DNA from: Cymbidium sinense
Lineage: Eukaryota > Streptophyta > Magnoliopsida > Asparagales > Orchidaceae
Assembly (NCBI GenBank): GCA_021442155.1
Contig: CM038221.1
Coordinates: forward strand, 26,627,906 to 26,691,905
Reading direction: 5' to 3'
DNA length: 64,000 nucleotides
The position numbers and the translations under genes are program-made. Below the pieces are notes generated by a model. It was not told the origin of the DNA, made no database searches, and saw only the letters and a list, made by a program, of their open reading frames with translations. Shown piece after piece: positions 12,472 to 24,170 of this stretch. Positions within the stretch are counted from its first letter, which is position 1; each line of letters begins with the position of its first letter.

Positions 12472-13247
12472 TGATACGACCCGATTTATTCAGGTTTAAT
12501 TCTGCGCCGTTGGATTTTCTTGGGATTGCCGCTGTGGGATTTAATCTAGTGCGTTCGTCTTGTTTCACGCGTCACGTCTTCGTCCCTTAGATGAAGCTTC
12601 TATGAGAAGGAATTGGTAGCGTGCTGAGGAAGGAACTTAATGCGTTATTCAACTCTTCGAGCGGTCGAAGACTCCATAATGCTGAGAAGGGGGCAGGGAG
12701 GTTCGGGAGAGGAGAGCTAGGGTTTTGGCCCTCGAGAAATGGATCTGCTCCGGAAAGAAGAAAGGAAGGAGAAGAAAAGAAGAAGAAGAAGAGATGACTG
12801 CAAAGTTTCAATCTTCTTCTCTGTTTGTTCTCAGAAGCCTATTTATAGTTCTATTTCTTTACATTCTTTGCTAAATCTAACTACTTCTGTTATTTATTTG
12901 TTTCTTTATTTTCTTTACACGATTTGGTCATCAAGATTTTGATTTCTTTTCTGTTTTTCTGTTATATTGTTGTTGTAGCTATCTAATCTGGCAGTATCTT
13001 GCTTTCTTATACTGGTTTTGTTATTTGTAGTTATTGAACTATTATTCAATTTCTTTTTGGCTATCTGTTGCTAAACAGTGACTTATCTTTATGTTTGTTG
13101 TAGTAATCTCCTCCGGTATTCACTGGTTCTTTATATTCTCTTTTTTGTATTTATTTGTTGTTTTATTTGGCAAAATCATTTAGCCATGATGGAGATCTTG
13201 TTTCTCTTGTACTCTTGATATGTTCTGCTCTATCTCGGTTCATCTCA
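12472..13247 (-). repeat. 5' LTR of element C
   Basis: 776 bp, TGATACGACCCG...GTTCATCTCA on the plus strand, paired with 7277-8058. It is flanked on the right by the TSD TAGTA at 13248-13252. Confidence 0.9.
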
Positions 13248-13252
13248 TAGTA
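13248..13252. other. Target-site duplication of element C, right copy (TAGTA)
   Basis: Identical to 7272-7276 and directly adjacent to the LTR terminus. Confidence 0.9.
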
Positions 13253-13826
13253 ATATTAAAGGAGTAATATCTTCAATATTAGTAATGATAGTAGCACAGA
13301 TTGCTCACCATACGAAGCTAGAAATTCTAGTGATGTCATTGCCACAAAAATTAGCAACTTTACCTGTAGAGAGGGAAGATGTAGACCGAATGACCGCGGA
13401 TGCGGGCTTCTCCGAATGCTCAAGTGGCCTCGGGTGATCCAAAAGAACGACAGAAGCCCGTCCGGCTGAGAGGGGCCTCGGGTTATCTTTTTCGGCAAAG
13501 GAGCGGGGGTAAGGTGGATGACCTGCGAAGATGGGGTGTGGATTCTCCTTCCCAGGATGGTCGAGCCGAGGGATCGAATGCCGACGGAGGGGGATGGGTC
13601 GTTGGCGCGGCTATAGACGAGCGGCAGAGAGGTGGTCGGAGCGTGGGAATAGAGAAAGAGATGTTTTCTGGAGAAAAGCCCAAATAGTGCGCTGTCTTGC
13701 GATTTTTTTCTCCTTTTTCATCTCTCCCTTGCGATTGAGAAGAAGAAAGGGAGAAAGAGGGGGAGCGGTTGCTGTGAAGTCGAGCATGAGCGGTTTCCTT
13801 GCAGGAGACTAAGCCGAGGGTCAACA
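13253..13826 (-). repeat. 5' LTR of A', outer part (GC-rich)
   Basis: Continuation of the A' LTR after element C. It is GC-rich between about 13380 and 13800, as is the matching outer zone of A's LTR (23450-23900). It ends GAGGGTCAACA, like the GGAGGTCAACA end of A's LTR, so on the minus strand it would begin TGTTGACC. Open frames in both directions here (for example 13400-13687 and 13483-13827) come from the base composition and match no recognised protein. The outer TSD cannot be tested because the other end of A' is outside the window. Confidence 0.45.
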
Positions 13827-14553
13827 TGAATTTTTTAAAAAGAAAAATATTTATAATACGTATAATAAATTTTTTAAAAAATTATTTTCTTCATAATATT
13901 TTACTATCGATTTTTCAAAAAATTACAGTTGTTCTAAATAGATCCTAAATTTTGAAAATTTTATGAATTTGATCTCTCTCTCTCTCCTCCTGAGCATATT
14001 TGTCATTTGCTTCTCCGTACCCTGTTATCCTGTTCAACTCTTCTTAAACCTCGCTTGATCTGGAAATTTGAGGCCCTCCATTTATTATCTTCAAGTGACT
14101 CAGCAATCAAGTTATAACTCTTTCTCCTTCCTCCGGTCACACATGCTGCCCTAATTGTTTAGGTGATAAGATTTAGGGCATTTATTTATTCTTCTTGCTA
14201 GCTCCCGTTCCCTCTTCCTTCATCTATGTGCTTTCTATTTCATTGTTTAATTTGTATTCTAATTGCTGCATTTTGCTATGATTTCTTGGCTTAAATCATG
14301 CTTAATCCATGTTATACCTTGCATAAATTGGTATTTTTTTTTCTTGTTAACATGCTAAATAAGATTGCGCATTGCTCAATATTTGTGTTCATGTTCTTTA
14401 TGCCTTTCATTGAGAGCGGCCGCCAAAATGAGATTACACGAGCAAAAAGTATGATGCTTCCACACCTCGCACGTTGAATTTCGCTATTAAAATTGATTTC
14501 AAAATGACTTTGCTGAGTTTGATTTGATGAGAGTTGTCACATTTCGAAAGTAT
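13827..14553. other. Non-TE-looking flank left of element B
   Basis: About 0.73 kb, AT-rich, with T-rich pyrimidine runs and a short CT tract near 13975. It has no TE terminus and no long open frame, and resembles intron or UTR sequence. If element B is removed, this joins 59489 onward (see findings for the small reading frame across that join). Confidence 0.5.
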
Positions 14554-14558
14554 GGTTT
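14554..14558. other. Target-site duplication of element B, left copy (GGTTT)
   Basis: GGTTT precedes TGTAATAATCG. The same GGTTT follows the far LTR at 59484-59488, 45 kb away. Perfect match. Confidence 0.9.
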
Positions 14559-15020
14559 TGTAATAATCGAAAAATCAGCAACGGAAAAAAAAGGAAAAAA
14601 AAAAATCCAAATGCCGCGACGGTTGGCTGCGGATTGGAAAAGTCAAAAAGAGAGAAGACTCGATTTCGGTTTATCAAAAATGAACCCCCAAATGCAGCGA
14701 AAGAGGAAACGAGAGAAGGAGAAAAAGAGGAAGACGGCTTCCTTGTGTGCGTGCGTGTCCTAGCCGAGCACCCGTCGCCAACGACACAGAGAGGAGGAGA
14801 GCCTTCCGTGCGCTGCCAACCAAGGAAGGAGGAGGGAACCCTTGCGAACGATGGGAGGAAGGGAGCCGTGCGCGTGCGTGACCTGGCGCATGAACGAGAA
14901 AGGAACGGGAGTGAGCGACGGGTTGGGGCTTAGGGCAAAAAAAATAATAATAAAAAAAAAAAAAATCTAGAGGTATATAATTTCTTTATTCCTTTTTGAA
15001 TTTTATAAAATGAGAAAATG

Positions 15021-15046
15021 TATATATATATATATATATATATATA
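15021..15046. repeat. (TA)13 microsatellite in the 5' LTR of B
   Basis: The matching place in the 3' LTR (near 57800-57812) has only a few TA units, so the tract expanded or contracted after insertion. Confidence 0.85.
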
Positions 15047-15555
15047 AGAATTTTCTATTTTCTTATTTAAAATTTAGATTTAATTAAGTTATTATTAAAT
15101 CAGTAAGAAATTTGTTTAGGAGTTTTGCAAATAATGATATGATATTATTTTATCTCTAATTTGATGAAAATATATCTATATATAATTTTAAATTTCAGAA
15201 TGTATACAGTCTTTTGTATTATCTAAACTCTTAAATAGTCATGATTTTATTATAGGATATTAGTGAAAATAATAGATTTTTAAGAAAATGAAATTTTAAA
15301 TGAATTAGTAAATGAAAGAATTTAAGCCTTAATTGTTTAAGGATTCTTGAAAATTTGAGATTAATGATTTTATAAAAGATAATTTATAATCATGAGAATT
15401 GAATTGATTATATATTGTGATTCTTAAATTGAAATCATTAGAGAGAAACATAGAAATTTTTAATTCAAATTAAATTAAGAAAATTAATCCTTGAATAGAG
15501 AAAATGGAAGATATTGTGTATGTACATAATTTAATAATTAAATTAACTAAATATG

Positions 15556-15600
15556 ATTATTATTATTATTATTGTTATTATTATTATTATTATTATTATT
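15556..15600. repeat. (ATT)n microsatellite in the 5' LTR of B
   Basis: About 15 ATT units with one interruption (GTT). The 3' LTR has about four units near 58331-58344. Confidence 0.85.
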
Positions 15601-16724
15601 TGTAACTTTAGCTTAATTTAAAAATTAAACAATAAAATTTTGAGGAATGCGAGCGTTAAATAATAAAAGATATTTACTAACATTATAAACAAGAAACCAA
15701 TAAAATAAATAAACTACTTTCAAATATTAGTAAAGTCAAGAATTTCATTTTATAAGTATTCAAATTAAGGAAATGAGTGTTAAAGAGAAGGAGATTCAAG
15801 AGAAAGCTTTAATTTAAATTGAGTAATTATGTTCTTACATTTGTAGTAAAAGTTTATTTATTTCATAATGAAATACATTTATATATGATTATGACGTTTT
15901 CCTGTACAGTAAATTGTGATTGATTTTCTCGTTTCTTTATATTGAATAAACAGCCTGAATGTTAGATCAATTGTCACTTCATCATTTCAAAGAGTTAATT
16001 AATTTATTATTATAAATCAATATGCATAGTTGTATAAATTGTATGCTATGAATGTGTATATTTGAAAGTGGAGTTCACCCCTTATATGTCGGGGATAAAA
16101 TGTACTGCGAAAAGGCCAATAAAATTGATAAATGGTAATGACTACTTGTCCTTTGGATGAGTTTTGGTAAAGGTTTAGACGGTGACTCTTAAAATAATTG
16201 ATAAATGTAAAAATAAAGTTCATAAGAAATGTTCATTTGTACATACCTCCTATATATTTGATTATTTGAGCAATTTTTTTTATATACATGTGATAACAAA
16301 AATTGTCATACATACTATTTTTGTTTTCTTATTTTAATATAGTGTACAAGCATAATTCACCCACTGAATTTTATTCAATTGCAAGTTATTTATATTTTTT
16401 AGATAATCATCCTAACTAGATGGATGATAGAAGGGAGGGTTATGCTCATCGTTATAAAGAGACTTCAACAGATAGGTATTTATGTTGGTTATGTTGATTT
16501 ATGTTTTAAATTGTATTTTATATGAATTATGTTAGTAGAGATGTTATATGTGTGGACAAATTATTAATTGTGTTGTGGATTGTAGTGGCTCTTATATGAG
16601 TTAGAAAAATATATTGTGTAATTTCATTTAAGATTGGAAATATTAGGTAAGGTTTTCTTTTATCCATCCGACCGTCTATTCCCGCCTTGGTATTCCAAGC
16701 TCCTGGGCTGGGTCGTGACAAGAG

Positions 16725-16736
16725 TGGTATCAGAGC
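16725..16736 (+). other. Primer binding site of B (initiator Met tRNA)
   Basis: TGGTATCAGAGC, four bases after the 5' LTR end GTGACA. This is the standard plant tRNA-iMet site used by chromoviruses. Confidence 0.95.
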
Positions 16737-16874
16737 AATATTTTATATTTAGGGACATAAATATGATCATAATCAAAGAGTCATTAGGAAGATGATAAAT
16801 TTTATGAAGAGATTTGCATATGATTATATTGATTGATGCGTAATGGCTAAAATTAATTTGTGCTTCTCAAACGT

Positions 16875-17960
16875 ATGGAATCAATTCAAGAAGATGTTAT
16901 GGGTGAAAATAGAGAGGCACAAACTGCTGAGCACCAGAATTTAGTGCAACCGCCTTCACTAGCTATAGATGCATTTACACAAATGATGAAAGCAATGACT
17001 TAAATAATAAGAAATCAACATACACAAGCTAGTGAAAGTGGCGGGGTTCCTATGGACAAATACTTAAAATTATTTCAAGATATGAGGTCACCTCTTTTCT
17101 CAAGAACAGGAGAATCTATTGAAGCAGAAAATTGGTTGATGCGGATAGAGAAAATTTTAGAACGTATGTCATGCCCTCCAGAAAAAAGAGTTGCTTTGGC
17201 TTCTTTTACTTTTGAGGGCGAAGCTGAGAGATGGTGGCGAGGACAATTACAAGAGAAGTTTGGAGGAATGCCTTGCAATCTTATTTCATGGGAGGATTTT
17301 GTGAAGATTTTTAGAGATTGATTTATACCCCTCTTAGCTAGGAGACAAATGCAGGACATGTTCATCAAATTGGTATAGAGAGATCATTCTATCATATAGA
17401 ATGAAGCTGAGTTTACAATGCTTTCAAGGTACATACCTCAGTTGATACTAAATGCAGAAGAGAAATGTCATAAGTTTATCATCGAAGGATGTAGTTAGAC
17501 GACCTTAATTCCTATTGATGGTATGTTTATGCTTGGTGGAGAAAAGGATAAAATTTAATTTGTAAGCTACTCAGAGGAGGAGAGATATTCAGAAGAGGAA
17601 GAATGATGATAGGTCAAAATCTGGGCAGAATGTTCAAATAAAAAAAATCAAACTGGAAGAAGCCTAAGTCATATATTAATGCCAGTAGTAATAGTGTTAC
17701 TACATGCCTAAAATATACAAGAACACATAAAAGAGAGTGCTTCTCAGGCACCAACACTTGCTATTGGTGCCATCAGTCATGACATATGATAAAATCTTGT
17801 CTTATCTTAGGTTAGAAATCTTGATGGATCTTGACAAGTGTTCGCTTCTCGAGGGCTGGTAGACAAAGGGTGGTGATCACTACATCGGTTCCATCTCAAA
17901 CTCGAACGGCGAATACACGGCGAGTTTATCCACTCACACAACAAGAAGCAAAAGACTCGC
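16875..17960 (+). pseudogene. gag: gag of element B (broken)
   Basis: The ATG at 16875 (MESIQEDVMG) is in frame with the Gag core at 17052-17321 after a single stop at about 17001. The core shows the family pattern (WLMRIEKILERMSCP, AERWWRGQL, SWEDFVKIF) and runs into further stops (FRD*FIP, KLV*RD). A zinc knuckle follows at 17752-17800 in the spacing CX2CX4HX4C (CYWCHQS, a stop, then HMIKSC): the stop codon lies inside the finger. Gag would form the particle and bind genomic RNA. Confidence 0.85.
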
Positions 17961-17963
17961 CTG

Positions 17964-18536
17964 ATGTCATTTATAGGTATCATCTTTATTCAAAGTAAAT
18001 CAGTTAGCATTTTATTTGATACTGGAACATTACATTCATTTATATTTGAGGAATGTGTGAGAATTTTAGGATTGAAAGTTATGAAAATGTCTGTAGTACT
18101 TTCAATGACAATGTCAAATGGGTCTCATATGAATGCTAGAAATTTTTGCACTGTGAACCTGAATATCTATGAAAGAAGCTTGGATGTAGATTTAATAGTA
18201 TTCCTGATATATTAATTTGATGTGATTTTAGAAATGGATTGGCTATCTAAATATTATGCTATTATAGATTATTGTAAAAAGATAGTGAAATTTAATATTC
18301 TTAGAGAAGAAGAATTCAAATTTGTGGGGCATAAAAGAGTCTTAGCTATGATGGTGTCTTGCTTGAAAGTTCAAAAGATGTTAGCAAAAGGCTATGAAGT
18401 TTTTCTTGCTCAAGTTACTGATGTTACTAAAGAGGTAAAGAAGTTAGAAGATATACTGATAGTAAAGAGTATCAAGAAGTTTTTTTTGGATGATTTATCA
18501 GGTTTACTTCTAGTCAGAGAGAGATTTCTCTATTGA
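17964..18536 (+). pseudogene. Aspartic protease and RT linker of element B (broken)
   Basis: 17964-18215 holds the protease, with the active-site motif LFDTGTLHSFI intact and the usual hydrophobic beta-strand pattern after it (TMSNGSHMNARNFC). A stop at about 18213 interrupts it. The frame then continues at 18222-18536 with DVILEMDWLSKYYAIIDY, the conserved block that precedes RT in this clade (normally ...GMDWLSxxxAxIDC). The protease would cut the Gag-Pol precursor. Confidence 0.85.
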
Positions 18537-19780
18537 TTTAATTCAAGGTGAAAAACCAATAGAAAAAGTACCATATAGAATGGCGATCAAATAATTACAT
18601 GAGTTGAAGAATCAACTACAAGAATTATTGGATTAGGGATTTATCAGGCCTAACACATCTTCTTGGGGAGCTCCTGTATTGTTTGTGAAGAGGAAAGATG
18701 GGAGCTTAAGGCTATGCATAAATTATAGAGAGCTTAACAAACTCACATTGAAGAATAAATATCTCTTGCCCAGAATTGATAATCTTTTCGATCAACTAGA
18801 AGGAGCTTCGGTATTTTCAAAGATTGATTTAAGATCGAGTTATCATCAACTTAGGATCAAAGAAGAAGATATACCAAAGACTGCATTCAATACAAGATAT
18901 GGACATTATGAGTTTGTGGTGATGGCTTTTGGCTTAACAAATGCTCCAGCTGTATTTATAGATCTCATGAATAGAATCTTTAAACCCTTTTTAGATTCAT
19001 TTGTGATTCTATTCATAGATGATATTTTAATTTATTCCAGAGATGAAGCAGCTCATGCAAACCATCTTTACATTATTTTGCAAACTCTAAAAGGAAATAA
19101 ATTATATGCAAAATTTTAAAGTGTGAATTTTGGTTAAATAACATTATATTCTTGGGGCATATGATTAGTAGTGAGGGTGTTTTAGTAGATCAGAGTAAAG
19201 TCAAAGCAATAGCTGACTGGCACAGACCAACCATTATCACATAAGTCAGAAGTTTCTTAGGATTAGTGGGATATTACAGAAGATTTGTTGAAGGATTTTC
19301 ACAGATTGTCATGCCACTATCTAGACTAACTCAGAAAACTAGTCAAATTTGAATGATCAGATCTGTGTGAAGAGGCTTTTCAAAAAATTGAAGAATTATT
19401 TAATGACTGCACCGGTATTAACTATTCCATCAGGGATAAAAGAATTTCAAATTTATAGTGATGCATCATTAAGAGGTTTGAGATGTGTACATATGCAGAA
19501 TGGAAGAGTGGTTTCTTATGTTTCAAGGTAATTAAAAAATTATAAAAGAAATTATCCAACTCATGATCTAGAGCTAGCAGTAGTGGTATTTGTATTGAAA
19601 ATTTGGAGACATTATTTATATGGAATAAGATGTGAATTTTCACTGATCATCAAAGCTTAAAATACATCTTTACTCAGAAGGAGCTAAATTTAAGGCAAAG
19701 AAGATGGTTGGAACTCATTGAGGATTATGATTTGGATATTCAATATCATTCAAGGAAGGTAAATATAGTTGTTGATGCTT
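18537..19780 (+). pseudogene. Reverse transcriptase and RNase H of element B (broken)
   Basis: RT begins near 18537 (IDLIQGEKPIEKVPYRM) with stops before 18679. The fingers/palm at 18679-19119 are open and keep the key motifs: [29 protein letters not shown] and the catalytic [10 protein letters not shown]. After a frameshift near 19120, the thumb (LGHMISSEGV, VRSFLGLVGYYRRFV) and RNase H ([36 protein letters not shown]) are readable but broken. Confidence 0.88.
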
Positions 19781-21080
19781 TAAGTAGAAAGACATCTAGT
19801 AGTGCTAATTGGTTGATCTCTCAGCAAAATGAGTTGATTAAAGATTTAGAAAAATTGAAAATTTTAATTATTCAATCTATAGAGGATCATGCTTTATTGT
19901 TAAATCAAATGGCTATACAATCAAATTTGAAAGACAAAATACGATGTGCTTTACCTCAAGATGATGACTTTCAGAAAATTTTAAATTTGATAAAAGTAGG
20001 TCATATAAAAGATTTAGAAATTGATGGAGAGGGATTATTAAAGTATCAGGGCAAAGTTTGCATTCTAGATGTTGGAGATTTGTGAAAAGATATCTTGCAT
20101 GAAGCACATCATTCTAATTATACAATTCATCTAAGCAGTAGCAAAATGTATCAAGATCTTAAAAAAATATTTTGGTGGCCAGGGATAAAAAGAAGTGTAG
20201 CTGAATTTGTCTACAAGTGTCCATCATGACAAATGGTTAGACGAACATGAAGCCAAGTGGACTTTTCTGACTTGCAATACACGAGTGGAAATGGGATGAT
20301 ATTGCTATGGATTATGTGGTTGGCTTACCTAGATCCAGAAGTGGTTGTGATGCTATTTGGGTTATTATTGATAGGTTGACTAAACCTGCACACTTTATAC
20401 ATATCAAACAATCTAATGCTGTTGAAAAGCTAGCAAGGAAGTATGTTGATGAAATTGTGAAGTCACATAGTGTGCCAAAATCTATAGTGTCTAATTGGGA
20501 TGGCCAATTTACATCCAGATTGTGGAGAAAAATTCAAGAAGTTTTAGGTACCAAGCTTACTTTTAGTACTGCATTTCATCCTCAAACTGATGGCCAGTCA
20601 GAAAGAACAATTCAGGCACTTAAAGATTTGCTAAGACTTTATATCCTTGATTTTGGGGGAAATTGGGAAATTCATTTGCCTTTGATTGAGTTTGCCTATA
20701 ATAATAGCTTTCAAGCAAGTATTGGTATGGCTCCTTATGAAGCCTTGTATGGGAGGAAATATAGAACACCACTTTGTTGGGTGGAGACGGGTGAAAGAAG
20801 AATCATTGGTGCAAATGTAGTAGATGAAGCCACTGAAAAGACCCGATTGATTCGTGATAGATTAAAAGCTGTTCAAGATAATCAGAGGAAATATTATGAT
20901 GTTAAACATCGGCAAGTAGAGTTTGAAGTGGGATAATTTGTATTTCTTAAAGTCAGCCTCATGAAAGGTATAAAATGATTTGACAAGATTGGGAAGTTGA
21001 GCCCACGCTATATTGGTCCTTATGAAATCTTGGAAAGAATTGAGAAAGTGGCTTATAGACTGGTTTTACCTTCTCGCATG
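19708..21080 (+). pseudogene. Integrase of element B, N-terminal and core part
   Basis: 19708-20085 covers the RNase H end ([23 protein letters not shown]) and the integrase lead. The zinc-binding segment at 20095-20240 has stops. The core at 20307-20936 keeps the first Asp (MDYVVGLP) and the Glu (GQSERTIQAL), but the second catalytic Asp is Asn (VSNWDGQFTS instead of VSDRD..., codon 20492-20494, one G-to-A change). After a stop at 20935 the C-terminal part (FDKIGKLSPRYIGPYEIL) runs to the junction with element A at 21080. Confidence 0.9.
21076..21080. other. Target-site duplication of element A, left copy (GCATG)
   Basis: Last five bases of B before A's LTR. The right copy at 57036-57040 is ATATG, so the two differ by two transitions (G-A, C-T). 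The reading frame of B's integrase confirms the position independently of the imperfect match. Confidence 0.75.
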
Positions 21081-22760
21081 TGTGAGATTCGAAAATTCAT
21101 CGCCGACCTCTTGACAATAATTGAACTGAAGAGAGTTTGATTTTAAGTGTCGGTATAATTTTCATAAGGCAGATGGAATAGTAGATAAGACACTACCCAG
21201 AGATTTCATCCTCATTTTGTGAGGACTTTAGATCTGGTTCCAGGTTTCCTATAGGTGTAAGCTCCTATAGTTAATTACCCCTCCCAATAAGTGAGAGAGA
21301 ACTTTCGATTAAGGCTAGTCGTTAGATCGCTTAATGCGTAGCGTATAGTAGTAATATATGGAGTTTTAGAATTTAGATTATGATGAAATTCATCATTTCT
21401 AAATCGGTGATTGGGGAATGATGGCGTGCCCCCAGATCCCATGGTTCCGGTCATCCCGTGTCATTGTGATCTCTCTACTTAGTGAGGAGGTAATTGACCC
21501 GACCAAGGATTCTTATCAAGACACATGGGTTATATGTCAAAAATCTTTGTAGACATGGGGTGTTGTTTATTACAGGGATAGACTTAAGTCTGCGCTTACG
21601 AAGACGTTTGTCTATCAAGTATACCCTATGATTCACAACTCAAAGGGCAGAGCCATTATGGAGCATACTGGCTACGATCGTGATCGTATTATAATGGAGT
21701 CTTACTACTCACCGTCGGAGGACTCGTAACTACATCATCACGTGGAGCTTATTTGCCACGCATGAGGGCGTGGGCCGTCTTTCTTGCAAGAGATTGATTG
21801 AGAGTGAACATAGTAAAACACTTGATTTGATATTGGCTCCTTTGTGAGCTAGAGTTTTTTAAATTTGTCACCCCCGACAAACAATTGCGGAAGGTGGAGG
21901 GATTTTGTTTTGCTTTAAGCTTTTAATGATAGAGTTTCATTTAAACAGGTTTTTAGATTGATATTTAATTTGAGTTAATTTGATTTGAAAAATTAATTAA
22001 TTTGAATATGTTTAAGAGCTTTAGATTCTGTCAACTCTGTTTAGCTACTAATATGGGATTAGATCTATTGTTACCTGACAGAATCAATTTCTCAGATATT
22101 TCACTGATTTGAAATTTTTATAATAGATTTTTTGATTTTCTTAACTGACCCAGTCTAAGACTAAATCGGTAAACTCGAAAGCGTCGCAGACACTTGAATT
22201 TAAGCATTCAAGATAGTATGCGGGACCATGCGGGTGTATTTAAGAATCACGCTTCTTGTTAGCTTGTATGATGTGTTGTGAATCCAATGGCCTTCATTTG
22301 AAAGTTTGTACAAGTTTTGAATAAGAATATATTCATTCTAGATATGTGTAATGAATTTATTCTTATTCAGGCACTTGCATGTATTTTGGAATATTTGACC
22401 CAAATGAGTGGCCATTTGTAAGATATGAAGTACTTGATGCATTGTATTCATACAAGTTTATATGTATGAAGTTCACCCGAAAAGCTTCTTCTCTAATTAT
22501 ATCATTTAAGGACTCTTCACATTTTTTACAACAAGAGTTGTTAGACCCAATTTAGATTCATTTTTAACTTCATATTAAATTCTCTATTTATTTGAAAATT
22601 AAACTTCAAATTTATTGCAAGTTTGCTGTGAGTTTAGTATTACATTTTTAAAGTTTCACTTGCATTTATTTTGATAACAAACATGAAACAAGGTTGTTAT
22701 GATATGTTTTACATATGTTAATTTAATTATAAGTGGGTCCACAAAGATAGTTTTCTTTTC

Positions 22761-22870
22761 CTATAAATAAAGCTGGGGGAGTCTTACCTTTCACATTATT
22801 TGCTTGAAGAGAAAACTTCATAGCCTTTAAGAATTTTTGAAGAAAGGAAGGGAACTTGCTTGCATTTAAA
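22761..22870 (+). promoter_or_regulatory. Candidate promoter and leader exon for the antisense gene, inside A's 3' LTR
   Basis: CTATAAATAA at 22761-22770 on the plus strand is a good plant TATA box. About 30 bases downstream begins a leader-like stretch that ends AAA|GTAAGTAG, a strong splice donor with GT at 22871. The next strong acceptor in the right place is TTATTTGACAG at 25023-25033, four bases before the ATG at 25038. The direction is opposite to the retrotransposon. This is inference from signals; no transcript is available. Confidence 0.5.
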
Positions 22871-24170
22871 GTAAGTAGTTTACTTTAGTATTACATTTAC
22901 TCTTTATTTTGTTTAGTTTCCTTTAAGCATTCTCCTCTTTGTTTTAATATTTATCTTTATGTTTATCGTGTATTTTTATTTAATTTGAGTTTAGGCGATT
23001 TTCATATGAATTTGTTTAAATCTCAAATTTTTCAAAAAAGTATTATTTAGATGGGCGACATAACAGATATTGGTTTGTTGTATCTGCATTGAGTGTGAGT
23101 GGTGTCTTCTGACAACTCTCTTCACCCTGCAGGCGTTAGCGGGGTTTTGAAACCTACAAAAAAAAATCACAAGCACACATATACACATATACTTCCACAT
23201 CGACATTTATACACATCTACAATTTATACTTTGACGCATCCACAATTTCTTGCAATTTTATTCCCTATTCTGAATTAGAGAACGAGAGGAAGAGGGCTCG
23301 GTTTAGTTCAAATTGGAAAGATGAGTGTTCGGCTAGGAGGAGAAAATGGGAAAATTAGGAAGGAGAATTGTCGGGGGCTGTTTGGCTGCAGATTCGAACA
23401 GGATTTAGATTGGATTTAACTTAAATCCTACCAATCAACGTTTTACGGTTTGGAGAATGGAGAAGGGAAAATGGGAAGAATCTGTAAAAGAAGGAGAAAA
23501 GAAAGGGGAAGGAAGAACCTTACTCCTTTTTTATTTTTTGGAGGAGGAGGAGTTTCGGATTAGAGAGGGGAAGAAGAATGGGGAAGGAGAGATTTTCGTT
23601 CGGTTTGAAGGAAGGAGGAAAATGGGGAGCCCCTTTTCGGTTTTGGAGAGGGAAGAGCGGTTGAAGAGAAGGAGGAGGGAACGGTTGCCGCACGTGGAGG
23701 AGAGGGGAGACGGCGTCCGATCAAGCGACGTACGGGGGAACGGTTGTCGTGCGTGGAGTCTCCGTGCATTCTGTTTGGAGATCCGAACGTAAGGTTTCTC
23801 GTGCGTGAGGGAAGAGGGCTCGATTTCCTTTCGTGCGTGCGTGAAGAGGGGCGGGTTCCGCGAACCGTGGTGCGTGAGTGGAGGAATAGGGTTGGTTCGG
23901 GTTACTTGAGTGGAATTTGGGGGATTTAGGTTAGATTTAGGTTGATTCCATTTCTTTAAGCGCTTAATCGCACTTAAAATGAATTTTATGCCGATAAAAT
24001 CGCATAGTTGATGTATTTATCAATCTTAGCTTATTGATATTAGAGCGAACGTGATATGTTTTAGATTGGAAGGTCGTTTGGTTTGTGTGGCGAGTGAGTC
24101 GATTCATTTCAAAATGCGTGTTCTTTTGACCACTCGATTTTGCGGACTTGTCCAGAATTAGTCGCGAATA

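Larger units (their letters stand above)
7277..13247 (-). mobile_element. Reina-type chromovirus, complete but defective (element C)
   Basis: A 5.97-kb Ty3/gypsy element transcribed leftward, with LTRs of 782 and 776 bp, a perfect 5-bp TSD, a PPT and a PBS. The domain order on the minus strand is gag (zinc knuckle), protease, RT, RNase H, integrase and chromodomain. The short LTRs and compact size, plus the RT motif style (PFGLTNAPSTFQ, VFFDDILIYS) and a C-terminal chromodomain, fit the Reina clade. It sits inside the LTR of A'. All coding parts are frameshifted or carry stops, and protease and integrase active-site residues are mutated, so it cannot move by itself. Confidence 0.9.
1..13826 (-). 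mobile_element. Tat-lineage Ty3/gypsy retrotransposon A' (partial, 5' end)
   Basis: Minus-strand element cut by the left window edge. Reading leftward from 13826 it has a 5' LTR (13253-13826 plus 3617-7276, interrupted by element C), a primer binding site just left of 3617, a leader and decayed gag remnants down to base 1. Bases 1-650 match 35838-36499 of element A, 765-1931 match 43491-44705, and 1935-3616 match 53013-54602. A' is therefore a collinear, uninterrupted relative of A, and it allowed A's nested insertions to be mapped. Its pol and 3' LTR lie outside the window. The outer LTR end at 13826 is inferred from the terminal GGTCAACA shared with A and is less certain than the inner end. 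Confidence 0.75.
14559..16720 (+). repeat. 5' LTR of element B
   Basis: 2162 bp, TGTAATAATCG...GGTCGTGACA. It has a GC-rich block at about 14600-14930, a possible TATA box near 14970 (GAGGTATATAATTT), a (TA)13 tract at 15021-15046 and an ATT microsatellite at about 15556-15600. It aligns end to end with 57376-59483, with roughly 90-95% identity by eye and mostly transitions. Open frames inside (14524-14763, 14634-14933) are shadows. Confidence 0.92.

Noticed and set aside
13400..13827. GC-rich block with long open frames on both strands, gene-like composition
   Set aside because: The frames overlap on both strands, no domain is recognised, and the block lies in the outer LTR of A' with a counterpart at 23450-23930 in A's LTR.
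14415..14430. GCGGCCGC followed by CCAAAATG, suggestive of a cloning site or a strong start context
   Set aside because: The frame after the ATG stops within eight codons and the surroundings are ordinary plant DNA; no other vector sequence.
14559..16720. One-sided decay of the 5' LTR of B (more A/T than the 3' LTR)
   Set aside because: Eight of nine differences in one 150-bp stretch had A/T in the 5' LTR, but the next 300 bp showed a mixed pattern, so there is no consistent bias.
23457..23929. Arg/Glu-rich open frames on both strands
   Set aside because: Purine-rich LTR sequence; the matching region of the other LTR (55764-56058) has different, non-homologous frames.
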